Source: Paracoccaceae bacterium
GTDB lineage: Bacteria; Pseudomonadota; Alphaproteobacteria; Rhodobacterales; Rhodobacteraceae
NCBI GenBank assembly: GCA_023134935.1
Contig: JAGLUD010000137.1
Location: 1-6,795, forward strand
Length of the DNA stretch: 6,795 nucleotides
Direction: 5' to 3'
The notes beneath the pieces are model-generated. The model saw only the letters and a list, made by a program, of their open reading frames with translations. It had not been told where the DNA came from and did not search any database. Within the stretch, counting starts at the first letter, position 1, and each line of letters begins with the position of its first letter. The position numbers were made by a program, and so were the translations under genes. This document shows, piece by piece, positions 1 through 6,502 of this stretch.

Positions 1-407
1 CCGGGTAAATCACGAATTTCCGGGTGCAATGTGCCTCCGAAAGCGACGTTGAATTCCTGAAATCCACGGCAGATCCCCAATATAGGGATGGATCTTGCAA
101 CACACTCACGAATTAACGGCAATGTCAGGGCGTCACGGTCCAAATCGAACTGCCCGTGCGCCTCAGTGGCTTCTTCGCCGTAATGTTTGGGATGAACGTT
201 GGGGCGACCGCCGGTAAGGACAAAGCCGTCGCAGATCGACACGACCTCCTCTACCGACCCAATCGTGGGAAGCGCTGGGATGATGACCGGCACTGCGTCT
301 GCCACAAGGCTGACCGCATCGAGGTTCATCAATCCAACCCCTTGCACCTCGTATTGGTCGTTGACCAAATGAGAGTTTCCGATAATGCCAACAACCGGCC
401 TGCGCAT
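1..407 (-). CDS. Class I glutamine amidotransferase, PuuD-like gamma-glutamyl-GABA hydrolase family (partial, N-terminal part)
   Basis: The reading frame starts at an ATG (405-407) and stays open for 135 codons to the left edge, so the C-terminal part (family members are about 250 residues) is missing. Residues 60-72 (DGFVLTGGRPNVH) match the oxyanion-strand region of the peptidase C26 family, and residues 111-126 (GICRGFQEFNVAFGGT) are the nucleophile elbow, with Cys113 as catalytic nucleophile. The His/Glu partners of the triad would lie outside the window. Family members hydrolyse gamma-glutamyl amide bonds; E. coli PuuD cleaves gamma-glutamyl-GABA during putrescine breakdown in the cytoplasm. 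That substrate is only an inference here, because no polyamine gene is visible nearby. A GAGGTG ribosome binding site (412-417) sits 4 bases before the ATG and supports the start. The gene is divergent from the YdcH-like gene. The family call is strong; the substrate is open. Confidence 0.88.
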   Translation of the reverse strand, partial: MRRPVVGIIGNSHLVNDQYEVQGVGLMNLDAVSLVADAVPVIIPALPTIGSVEEVVSICDGFVLTGGRPNVHPKHYGEEATEAHGQFDLDRDALTLPLIRECVARSIPILGICRGFQEFNVAFGGTLHPEIRDLP

Positions 408-436
408 GTTTCACCTCTTTGCCTGTGCTATGCCGT

Positions 437-464
437 ATTCTACGTAAATGACGACGACTGTCCA
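437..464 (-). promoter_or_regulatory. Putative sigma-70 promoter of the amidotransferase gene
   Basis: On the minus strand a TGGACA hexamer (459-464, one mismatch to TTGACA) is followed after a 16-base spacer by TAGAAT (437-442, one mismatch to TATAAT). Transcription would start near 430, giving a leader of about 23 bases before the amidotransferase ATG. Position and spacing are right, but this was found by eye and has no experimental or comparative support. Confidence 0.45.
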
Positions 465-485
465 TGCGAGAAACTGCATTTGTTT

Positions 486-501
486 GACCTAGCGCAAGGT
501 C
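486..501. promoter_or_regulatory. Inverted repeat in the divergent spacer, possible operator
   Basis: GACCT (486-490) and its exact reverse complement AGGTC (497-501) flank a 6-base centre. The left arm lies inside a TTGACC (484-489) that resembles a -35 hexamer. The same stretch also carries CTAGC twice, at 489-493 and 501-505, 12 bases apart. Placed between two divergent genes and about 54 bases before the YdcH start, it could bind a dimeric regulator such as a MerR-type protein, but no good -10 follows at 17-20 bases and no regulator gene is in view. Chance is a real alternative for a 5-base arm. Confidence 0.25.
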
Positions 502-541
502 TAGCAGTTCTCGATTTCCTATCCTTAATATGTAATTTATA

Positions 542-547
542 AAGGAG
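542..547 (+). promoter_or_regulatory. Ribosome binding site that fixes the TTG start of the YdcH-like gene
   Basis: AAGGAG lies 7 bases before the TTG at 555-557. It is a near-perfect Shine-Dalgarno sequence at the ideal distance, whereas the first in-frame ATG (codon 11) has no comparable site and would remove the start of the conserved N-terminal helix. This decides the start codon. Confidence 0.8.
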
Positions 548-554
548 AAATCAA

Positions 555-788
555 TTGTCCCATACGCCAAATGAACTGATCGACATGTTTCCAGAACATG
601 CAGACAAAATCCACGAACTAAAAACTGAAAGTGGTGAATTTGCTCGAATTTTTGACGAGTACCATGAGGTTACGCGTGAAATTCACCGCGGAGAAACCAA
701 TGTCGAGCCAATGGACGACTTCCACTTGGAAGATTTGCGTAAACGCCGCCTGCTGATGCTTGATCGTGTAACGTCCATCCTAAAGTAA
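555..788 (+). CDS. YdcH family (DUF465) small protein
   Basis: This is a 77-residue, highly charged, mostly helical protein of the YdcH/DUF465 family, which are small SlyX-like coiled-coil proteins without a settled function. The family pattern is visible: an N-terminal PNELIDMFPEHADKI segment, then a helix around residues 18-44 with FDEYHEVTREIHR, a short turn (NVEPMDD, 49-55), and a second basic helix 58-77 (LEDLRKRRLLMLDRVTSILK). There is no signal peptide or membrane segment, so it should be cytoplasmic. The length is usual for the family. Translation starts at TTG behind a strong AAGGAG. It is monocistronic and converges on the leucine operon, with 4 bases between the two stop codons. 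No link to leucine breakdown is implied by this arrangement. Confidence 0.85.
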   Translation: MSHTPNELIDMFPEHADKIHELKTESGEFARIFDEYHEVTREIHRGETNVEPMDDFHLEDLRKRRLLMLDRVTSILK

Positions 789-792
789 CCTA

Positions 793-1572
793 TTAAGGCT
801 TCCAGCTTGGAGGGCGTTTTTCGAAAAATGCCGATACGCCTTCCATTGCTTCTGGATGCTCCCATGTGTCGGCCAGCCGTTCAATCGTCTGCTCGATTAC
901 ATCTGCGTCGATTTTCGGACCTAAACTTCTGAACAATGCCTTTGTTGCGGCAACCGCGGCTGGAGCAAGGTCCAAATAACGGTGCGCCTCTTCGGTCACC
1001 GCCGCGTCTGTGTCTTCAACAACTTCTGTAATGAGGCCAATACTCTCAGCCTTGTCAGAAGACATCAGCCTTGCCGACAAGCCTGCATATCGCGCATTGG
1101 TTTCGCCTATTCTCGCGCTTACATATGGGCTAATTGTTGCAGGTATCAAACCAAGCTTTACCTCAGTTAGCGCGAATTTTGCATTTTTCGAACAATAGGC
1201 CGTATCGCACACCGATATCAATCCAACACCTCCACCGAATGCATTTCCGTGGATATTTCCGATTAACGGCATCGGTAACGTATTAAGCTGGAACAGCATT
1301 TCTGCTAGCTTTCGTGCCTCGGTGATACGCTGCGACCTTGTTGCCGTCATTTGTTCTTTCATCCACGCGAGGTCTCCACCCGCGCAAAAACTCTTGCCGT
1401 TTCCAGCCAAGATAACAACCCGGATCGAGGCGTCCGTCGCCAGTTTGTTGGTCGCGTCAGTGATTTCTGCGATCATTTCTGCGGAAAGCGCGTTGTGCTT
1501 GTCCGGGCGGTCGAGCGTCATTGTAGTTATGGCGTTCGTGTCAGTGCTTAGTGATATCGTGGAATAGGGCAT
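793..1572 (-). CDS. liuC: Methylglutaconyl-CoA hydratase (enoyl-CoA hydratase/crotonase family)
   Basis: This 259-residue crotonase-fold enzyme is predicted to hydrate 3-methylglutaconyl-CoA to HMG-CoA, the fifth step of leucine breakdown, in the cytoplasm. Visible marks are the N-terminal LDRPDKHNALS (20-30), the first oxyanion segment SFCAGGDLAWMK (61-72, with Ala64), the second oxyanion segment GNAFGGGVGL (109-118), and FALTEVKLGLIPATISPYV (133-151), where Glu137 aligns with the catalytic Glu164 of rat crotonase. The position of the second crotonase glutamate (Glu144) is Gly117. The AGGDLAWMK and IPATISPYV segments resemble the methylglutaconyl-CoA hydratase subgroup more than beta-oxidation hydratases. 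The C-terminus (EGVSAFFEKRPPSW) is complete and typical. It is the last gene of the operon: its ATG follows the lyase stop codon after one base, with GAGGTC as ribosome binding site. The exact substrate rests mainly on context. Confidence 0.88.
   Translation of the reverse strand: MPYSTISLSTDTNAITTMTLDRPDKHNALSAEMIAEITDATNKLATDASIRVVILAGNGKSFCAGGDLAWMKEQMTATRSQRITEARKLAEMLFQLNTLPMPLIGNIHGNAFGGGVGLISVCDTAYCSKNAKFALTEVKLGLIPATISPYVSARIGETNARYAGLSARLMSSDKAESIGLITEVVEDTDAAVTEEAHRYLDLAPAAVAATKALFRSLGPKIDADVIEQTIERLADTWEHPEAMEGVSAFFEKRPPSWKP
799..821 (+). terminator. Possible intrinsic terminator after the YdcH-like gene
   Basis: Starting 10 bases after the YdcH stop codon, CTTCCA (799-804) and TGGAGG (808-813) can pair across a GCT loop with one G-U pair, and GCG plus five T residues (817-821) follow. 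The layout fits a Rho-independent terminator for the plus strand, though the stem is short and the T-tract begins 3 bases after it. It lies inside the antisense of the last codons of the hydratase gene, as expected when two convergent genes are packed this tightly. Confidence 0.4.
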
Positions 1573-1573
1573 G

Positions 1574-2428
1574 TTAGACCTCGATCAGAGATTGTGCGAA
1601 TGCTGATGCTTTTCTCAGGGATTCCAAATTCAGTCCGGTTTCATACTTCATTCCATGCAACATGTTCACCACAGAGACGGTATCAACGTTTCCTTTAGCA
1701 CCTTCAGCATACGGGCACCCGCCCAAACCACCAACGGCGGAATCAAAGGTTCGTATACCAGCTTCCAGGCAAACGCCGATATTTTCAAGCGCATTGTTGT
1801 TAGTGTCGTGAAAATGCCCTGCGAGCACTGATGAAGGCATATAGTTTAATATTGAACTAACCAGATTGTGCGTTGTCTCCGTAGTCGCTGCCCCAATGGT
1901 GTCGCCTAGAGAGATTTCGTAACAGCCCATCTCAAGCAGCCGTAAAGCAACCCGAATTACTTGGTCCGGGTCCGTAGGACCATCATACGGGCAATGAGTG
2001 ACGCAGGATACGTATCCACGCACATTGCATTTATCGAACTTCGCCCGCTCCAAAATGAGGGTAAATCTAGAAATGCTCTCATCTATCGAACAATTGATAT
2101 TTTTCTGACTGAAACCCTCCGACGCAGATGCGAAAATCGCAACTTCGTCTACATTCGCATCGATAGCCGCCTCGTAACCTCGCATATTAGGGGTTAACGC
2201 GGTGTATGCCGTGCCGTCTTTCCGAGATATGCCAGCCATAACGGCAGCAGAATCTGCCATTTGGGGCACCCACTTTGGGCTAACGAAGCTGGCTGTTTCG
2301 ATATGGGAAAACCCGCAACTCGAAAGCATGTCGACGAGTTTGATCTTATCTTCCGTCGGAATGAGGCGCTTCTGATTTTGCAGACCGTCCCTTGGCCCAA
2401 CTTCAAACACATTAACATGATCAGGCAT
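1574..2428 (-). CDS. mvaB: Hydroxymethylglutaryl-CoA lyase
   Basis: This 284-residue TIM-barrel lyase of the HMGL-like family splits HMG-CoA into acetyl-CoA and acetoacetate, the last step of leucine degradation. The key residues all align with human HMGCL at a constant offset of 28: Arg13 and Asp14 in EVGPRDGLQN, the metal ligands His205 and His207 in GHFHDT, the flexible-loop Cys238 in GGLGGCPYAEGAKGN, and Asn247. SFVSPKWVPQMAD (48-59) and SCVTHCPYDG (141-150) are further family marks. It has no targeting peptide and a normal bacterial length. The ATG overlaps the end of the biotin carboxylase gene by 8 bases, and a GGAGGA ribosome binding site 5 bases before the ATG lies inside that gene. 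The sequence is richer in A+T than the upstream operon genes. The assignment is secure. Confidence 0.96.
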   Translation of the reverse strand: MPDHVNVFEVGPRDGLQNQKRLIPTEDKIKLVDMLSSCGFSHIETASFVSPKWVPQMADSAAVMAGISRKDGTAYTALTPNMRGYEAAIDANVDEVAIFASASEGFSQKNINCSIDESISRFTLILERAKFDKCNVRGYVSCVTHCPYDGPTDPDQVIRVALRLLEMGCYEISLGDTIGAATTETTHNLVSSILNYMPSSVLAGHFHDTNNNALENIGVCLEAGIRTFDSAVGGLGGCPYAEGAKGNVDTVSVVNMLHGMKYETGLNLESLRKASAFAQSLIEV

Positions 2429-4382
2429 CGGGATCCTCCAAAGTCAACAGAACCTCTCCTGCCTCAACCTGCTGTCCAACCTCAACCAACACATCAGAGA
2501 TGATGCCGTCGCGAGCAACAGTTAGCGAGTGCTCCATCTTCATCGCTTCGATAATTATCAACGTGTCCCCTGCGTTCACTTCGCTTTGAGGGGCCACATT
2601 AAGCACTTTTACGATACCTGGCATCGGCGATAAAACTTCATTTCCCGTGCTATCCGTTGCATCATCAATAGAATATCCGGTAATGATATCAAAGGCTTGC
2701 GGATCTCCGTTCGTGAAAAGCGAAACTGAACCCTCATGTTTGAAATACGAAACTGATTGCCGCTGACCACCATTTGTGAGCGTTAGCGTGTCGGGGGTGA
2801 CTAGTTCAAACTGTAGGTCAATATTCTCAGACGAGTCCGCTGCTGTGAACGTTTTTGCCCCTGTCTGAGTGATCAGCAACTCCCGCTGTTCATCCCGGGC
2901 TTTCAACCAGACAGATCGTTTCAAAGGCGCCCACATACTCCAACCCGCCAGGGGACGGTCGTTCACCATGTCTCCAGCGACGATCGCAGCGAGTGCCCAG
3001 TCAGCAAAATTCAAATCGTCCGCGACAATCAAGTCATCCAAGTCGCGTTCGATCAGTCCTGTGTCTACATTACCAACCTTAAATTCCTCATGAGCGCATA
3101 GAGCCGAGAGAAATGGTAAGTTCGTTACGGTGCCAGAAATATTGCACTCAGCGAGAGCTGCACTCATGCGGTTCAGAGCTATCTCCCTAGTTGCGCCCCA
3201 AACGATAAGCTTTGATATTATCGGGTCATACCAAGGCGTTATAGTGTCACCCTCGCGGATGCCGCTATCCACGCGGGCTAACGAAGACATACTTAGATAG
3301 TCGATAGATCCTGTCATGGGTAAGAACCCAGCTGGTACATCTTCGGCATAAATTCGCGCTTCAAATGCGTGTCCGTTTAATGTTAAACTATCTTGCGTAG
3401 CAGGTAGAGGTTCGCCATCGGCCACCCTCAGCTGCCATTCCACAAGATCTAGGCCGGTTATCATCTCGGTTACTGGATGCTCTACCTGTAGGCGCGTATT
3501 CATTTCCATGAACCAAAACCGATCTGGGCTAAGGCCGTCAGATCCGTCAACGATGAACTCGATCGTTCCCGCGCCGCTGTAGCCAATCGCTTTGGCGCAC
3601 CGAACGGCGGCTTCGCCCATGGCTGCGCGCATTTCTTCGGTCATGCCGGGGGCCGGCGCTTCCTCAATTACTTTTTGGTGACGGCGTTGTAATGAACAAT
3701 CGCGCTCAAACATGTGGATCGCGTTGCCATGGTCATCGCCGAAGACTTGTATTTCGATATGGCGAGGGGTTGTGATCCACTTTTCAATCAAACAATGAGC
3801 ATCGCCGAATGCCGAAAGCCCTTCGCGTTGTGCGCCTTCTAGTGCGGCGTGAAAGTCACTGGCTTTATCGACTTTCCGCATGCCTTTTCCGCCGCCACCG
3901 GCGCGGGCTTTGATTAAAACGGGGTAGCCGATATTCTCAGCCTCTTTCGCAAGAAAGTCCACGTCTTGGTTCGATCCGTGATAACCGGGAACGACGGGAA
4001 CGCCGCTGTTAGTCATCAATTCCTTGGCGGCATCTTTTAGGCCCATCGCACGAATAGCGCTGGATGAGGGGCCGATAAAACGAAGGCCTGATGTTTCTAC
4101 TTTCTCTGCAAAATCAGGGGACTCAGAGAGAAAACCATAGCCTGGGTGAATAGCTTGAGCGCCGGAGGCTTTGGCGATTTCAATGATCTTATCACCTAGA
4201 AGATAACTTTCGGCAACAGCCGGAGGGCCAACGCGCCATGCTTCGCCGGCCATGGCAACATGTTTGGAATGTGCGTCTGCATCCGAGTAGATCGCGACAG
4301 TTTTCACACCCATTTTATGGGCTGTTTCCATAATGCGGCAAGCAATTTCGCCACGATTTGCTATGAGTATTTTGTCAAACAT
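2421..4382 (-). CDS. mccA: 3-methylcrotonyl-CoA carboxylase, alpha (biotin carboxylase/biotin carrier) subunit
   Basis: This is the 653-residue alpha subunit of methylcrotonyl-CoA carboxylase. It carboxylates its own biotin with ATP and bicarbonate, then hands the carboxyl group to the beta subunit. Order of domains: N-terminal biotin carboxylase fold (ILIANRGEIACRI, 5-17; HPGYGFLSE, 79-87), ATP-grasp with the glycine loop GGGGKGM (162-168), RRHQKVIEEAPAPG (233-246) with Lys237, and MEMNTRLQVEHPVTE (292-306) with Glu293, Asn295 and Arg297. The C-terminal carboxylase lobe includes EARIYAED with Arg343. A less conserved linking region (about 450-570) probably contains the subunit-binding BT domain. 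The C-terminal biotinyl domain carries EAMKMEH, with Lys615 as biotin site. All catalytic residues are present. The gene begins 9 bases after the beta-subunit stop codon, with AGGA overlapping that stop. The sequence alone resembles the propionyl-CoA carboxylase alpha subunit; its neighbours decide for MCC. Confidence 0.94.
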   Translation of the reverse strand: MFDKILIANRGEIACRIMETAHKMGVKTVAIYSDADAHSKHVAMAGEAWRVGPPAVAESYLLGDKIIEIAKASGAQAIHPGYGFLSESPDFAEKVETSGLRFIGPSSSAIRAMGLKDAAKELMTNSGVPVVPGYHGSNQDVDFLAKEAENIGYPVLIKARAGGGGKGMRKVDKASDFHAALEGAQREGLSAFGDAHCLIEKWITTPRHIEIQVFGDDHGNAIHMFERDCSLQRRHQKVIEEAPAPGMTEEMRAAMGEAAVRCAKAIGYSGAGTIEFIVDGSDGLSPDRFWFMEMNTRLQVEHPVTEMITGLDLVEWQLRVADGEPLPATQDSLTLNGHAFEARIYAEDVPAGFLPMTGSIDYLSMSSLARVDSGIREGDTITPWYDPIISKLIVWGATREIALNRMSAALAECNISGTVTNLPFLSALCAHEEFKVGNVDTGLIERDLDDLIVADDLNFADWALAAIVAGDMVNDRPLAGWSMWAPLKRSVWLKARDEQRELLITQTGAKTFTAADSSENIDLQFELVTPDTLTLTNGGQRQSVSYFKHEGSVSLFTNGDPQAFDIITGYSIDDATDSTGNEVLSPMPGIVKVLNVAPQSEVNAGDTLIIIEAMKMEHSLTVARDGIISDVLVEVGQQVEAGEVLLTLEDPDA

Positions 4383-4391
4383 TTTGCCGTC

Positions 4392-5999
4392 CTACATCCG
4401 GAACACGCCAAACTGCGTGTCCTCTATTGGGGCATTCAAGGCTGCCATTAAGGATAGTGCTAGCACTTCGCGGGTTTTTCGGGGGTCGATAATTCCGTCG
4501 TCCCACAGGCGGGCGGAGGCGTATAGTGGGTTTGATTGGCGTTCGAACATCTCAATTGTGGGGCGTTTGAATTCGGCTTCTTCTTCCGCGCTCCACGCGC
4601 CGCCGTTGCGTTCAATTCCGTCGCGTTTGACGGTGGCGAGGACGCCTGCGGCTTGTTCGCCGCCCATTACGGAAATACGGGAGTTTGGCCAGGACCACAA
4701 GAAGCGTGGGGAATATGCGCGGCCTGCCATTCCGTAGTTTCCGGCCCCGAAGGAGCCGCCGACGATCATGGTTACTTTGGGCACTTTAGTGGTCGCGACA
4801 GCGGTTACCAGTTTGGCGCCGTGTCGGGCGATGCCTTCGGCTTCGTACTTTTGACCAACCATGAAACCGGTGATGTTTTGCAGGAATACTAACGGTATTT
4901 TTCTTTGTGAACAAAGCTCTACGAAGTGTGCGCCTTTGACTGCGCTTTCGCTGAATAATACGCCGTTGTTGGCAATTATGCCGACAGGGATGCCCATAAC
5001 GTGGGCGAACCCGCAAACAAGGGTCGTGCCGTAGCGCGCTTTGAATTCATCGAAACGCGATCCGTCTACGACGCGGGCGATGACCTCGCGGATATCATAC
5101 GGGGTTTTCAGGTCTGCGGGGACGACGCCGAATATTTCGGCGGGATCGAACGCAGGTTCTTCAATAGATTGCAGGGCGACCGTGGTCGGCTTGATGCGGT
5201 TCAGGTTTCCAAGGGCTTGGCGGGCCAAGTCCAGTGCGTGGGCATCGTTTTCGGCTAGATAATCGGCCACACCGCTTAGTCGGGTGTGGACATCGCCGCC
5301 GCCTAAATCTTCGGCTGTCACGATTTCGCCGGTGGCAGCCTTCACCAAAGGTGGGCCTGCGAGGAATATAGTGCCTTGTTCTTTAACGATAATTGTCACG
5401 TCAGACATCGCAGGAACGTATGCACCGCCTGCGGTGCAGGAACCCATGACAACCGCGATCTGCGGGATGCCTTTGGCGGACATGTTGGCTTGGTTATAAA
5501 ATATTCGGCCGAAGTGTTCACGATCGGGGAATACCTCGTCCTGCTGTGGCAGGTTTGCGCCGCCTGAGTCGACCAAGTAGACGCACGTGAGGTTGTTTTG
5601 TTCGGCGATTTCCTGTGCGCGAAGGTGCTTTTTCACTGTCATCGGGAAATATGTGCCGCCTTTTACGGTGGCGTCGTTGCAAACAACCATGACCTCCGCG
5701 CCGTGGACAAGGCCGATACCGGTAATGACACCTGCACCCGGAGCTGCGTTGCCATACATATCATGGGCGGCTGTTGCACCTATTTCGAGAAACGGCGAAC
5801 CTGCGTCGAGCAAATTGGCGATGCGTCGCCTTGGCAACATTTTGCCGCGCGAGAGGTGACGTTCACGGGAACGCTCGCCGCCGCCTTGGGCTGCTTGGGT
5901 TGCTACCTCGGCTATTTGTGCGAGGGCGGCTTCGTGGGCGGCTACGTTTGTTTTAAACGTGTCCGATCCGGTTAGTACGTTTGATGTAAGGACGCTCAT
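4392..5999 (-). CDS. mccB: 3-methylcrotonyl-CoA carboxylase, beta (carboxyltransferase) subunit
   Basis: This 535-residue carboxyltransferase moves the carboxyl group from biotin to 3-methylcrotonyl-CoA, giving 3-methylglutaconyl-CoA. It has the duplicated crotonase-like fold of acyl-CoA carboxylase beta subunits. The N-terminal half includes [14 protein letters not shown] (47-60), [13 protein letters not shown] (141-153) and the oxyanion segment [15 protein letters not shown] (186-200), then [17 protein letters not shown] (209-225). The C-terminal half includes [16 protein letters not shown] (344-359), [11 protein letters not shown] (372-382) and the second oxyanion segment [16 protein letters not shown] (414-429), then [19 protein letters not shown] (436-454). 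[12 protein letters not shown] (500-511) is the usual end. Retention of LPQQ and the GAGNYGM segment fits MCC beta rather than propionyl-CoA carboxylase beta. Its ATG shares one base with the stop codon of the upstream LprI-like gene (TAATG), with GAGGG upstream. It is the most G+C-rich gene of the window by sampled counts. Confidence 0.96.
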   Translation of the reverse strand: MSVLTSNVLTGSDTFKTNVAAHEAALAQIAEVATQAAQGGGERSRERHLSRGKMLPRRRIANLLDAGSPFLEIGATAAHDMYGNAAPGAGVITGIGLVHGAEVMVVCNDATVKGGTYFPMTVKKHLRAQEIAEQNNLTCVYLVDSGGANLPQQDEVFPDREHFGRIFYNQANMSAKGIPQIAVVMGSCTAGGAYVPAMSDVTIIVKEQGTIFLAGPPLVKAATGEIVTAEDLGGGDVHTRLSGVADYLAENDAHALDLARQALGNLNRIKPTTVALQSIEEPAFDPAEIFGVVPADLKTPYDIREVIARVVDGSRFDEFKARYGTTLVCGFAHVMGIPVGIIANNGVLFSESAVKGAHFVELCSQRKIPLVFLQNITGFMVGQKYEAEGIARHGAKLVTAVATTKVPKVTMIVGGSFGAGNYGMAGRAYSPRFLWSWPNSRISVMGGEQAAGVLATVKRDGIERNGGAWSAEEEAEFKRPTIEMFERQSNPLYASARLWDDGIIDPRKTREVLALSLMAALNAPIEDTQFGVFRM

Positions 6000-6502
6000 T
6001 AGTAGGACCCTCGTATTGTCCAGAGTTCAATTGTGCGTTCGGCAGTTTCTGTGGCAACGCAGGCCGCACCGATTGGTAAACGCATGGAGCCAGCGCCCCA
6101 TATAGAATATGCGCTGCGACAAACGGCATCGCGGTAGGCGATCCATGCGCGTTGCGCGTCTCTTAAAATGTCGACTCTTATTGCGTATTCCGGGTAATAT
6201 TTCATGTCATCGTTATCCAGTTTAGCAAGCCATTCCATGGTGTTGCGGTATTCTTCGTTAAGCAAAACATCCCACGCTTCACCTTCAAACTGAATGCAGC
6301 GGGTTGTGCCCAAGTTGGACCACCCACCTTCCAAAGCATTCTGGCAGGGTTCAAGTATCACCCCTTCGCAAGCGTGTTTACCGTCGAATGTATCTGTGGC
6401 CTCGTAGCATGTGCGCAGGTCGTCGAGAATCCACTGATACTCGGGGTCCATCGCCATTGCGGGCGTTGCGAACAGGGTAATTGCTAGAAGCCAGCGGATC
6501 AT
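5999..6502 (-). CDS. Secreted LprI/DUF1311-type protein (lysozyme inhibitor-like)
   Basis: This is a 167-residue exported protein with a cleavable signal peptide (residues 1-17, [17 protein letters not shown], probable cut after AMA). The C-terminal part (about 77-163) matches the LprI/DUF1311 domain: [13 protein letters not shown] (77-89), [16 protein letters not shown] (113-128) and WGAGSMR...GAAC...TAERTIEL (135-160). The mature chain has six cysteines (32, 45, 53, 69, 128, 148), suitable for disulfides in the periplasm; no lipobox is seen. Mycobacterial LprI, a lipoprotein of this family, inhibits lysozyme, but most family members are untested, so the function here is unknown. Its ATG overlaps the ivd stop codon by 4 bases (ATGA), and its own stop overlaps the mccB start by one base. 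It is therefore translated as part of the leucine operon although it does not look like an enzyme of that pathway. Confidence 0.85.
   Translation of the reverse strand: MIRWLLAITLFATPAMAMDPEYQWILDDLRTCYEATDTFDGKHACEGVILEPCQNALEGGWSNLGTTRCIQFEGEAWDVLLNEEYRNTMEWLAKLDNDDMKYYPEYAIRVDILRDAQRAWIAYRDAVCRSAYSIWGAGSMRLPIGAACVATETAERTIELWTIRGSY

Noticed and set aside
439..456. TACGTAAATGACG stretch as a possible LiuR (MerR-type) operator
   Set aside because: It is only loosely symmetrical, lies in front of the amidotransferase rather than the liu operon, and overlaps the better-supported promoter spacer.
156..542. Open frame of 128 codons on the plus strand at the left end, and a 135-codon minus-strand frame at 163-570
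   Set aside because: Both lie over the amidotransferase, whose own frame carries the family motifs and a good ribosome binding site. Their translations show no recognisable domain.
700..792. Intrinsic terminator for the minus-strand operon within the YdcH gene
   Set aside because: On the minus strand I see no stable hairpin followed by a T-tract in this stretch.
813..832. Near-perfect palindrome centred on TTTTTCGAAAAA
   Set aside because: It falls on codons for Ala-Phe-Phe-Glu-Lys-Arg near the hydratase C-terminus, a segment typical of the crotonase family, so the symmetry follows from the coding sequence (TTT TTC GAA AAA).
4333..5975. Several plus-strand open frames of 70-134 codons opposite mccB
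   Set aside because: These are antisense shadows of a G+C-rich coding sequence. Their translations are low in recognisable motifs, and mccB is complete and conserved in its own frame.
2421..5999. Alternative reading of the two carboxylase genes as propionyl-CoA carboxylase
   Set aside because: The gene order ivd, beta, alpha, HMG-CoA lyase, hydratase is that of leucine degradation, and the beta subunit has the MCC-type motifs. No methylmalonyl-CoA mutase or epimerase gene is present.
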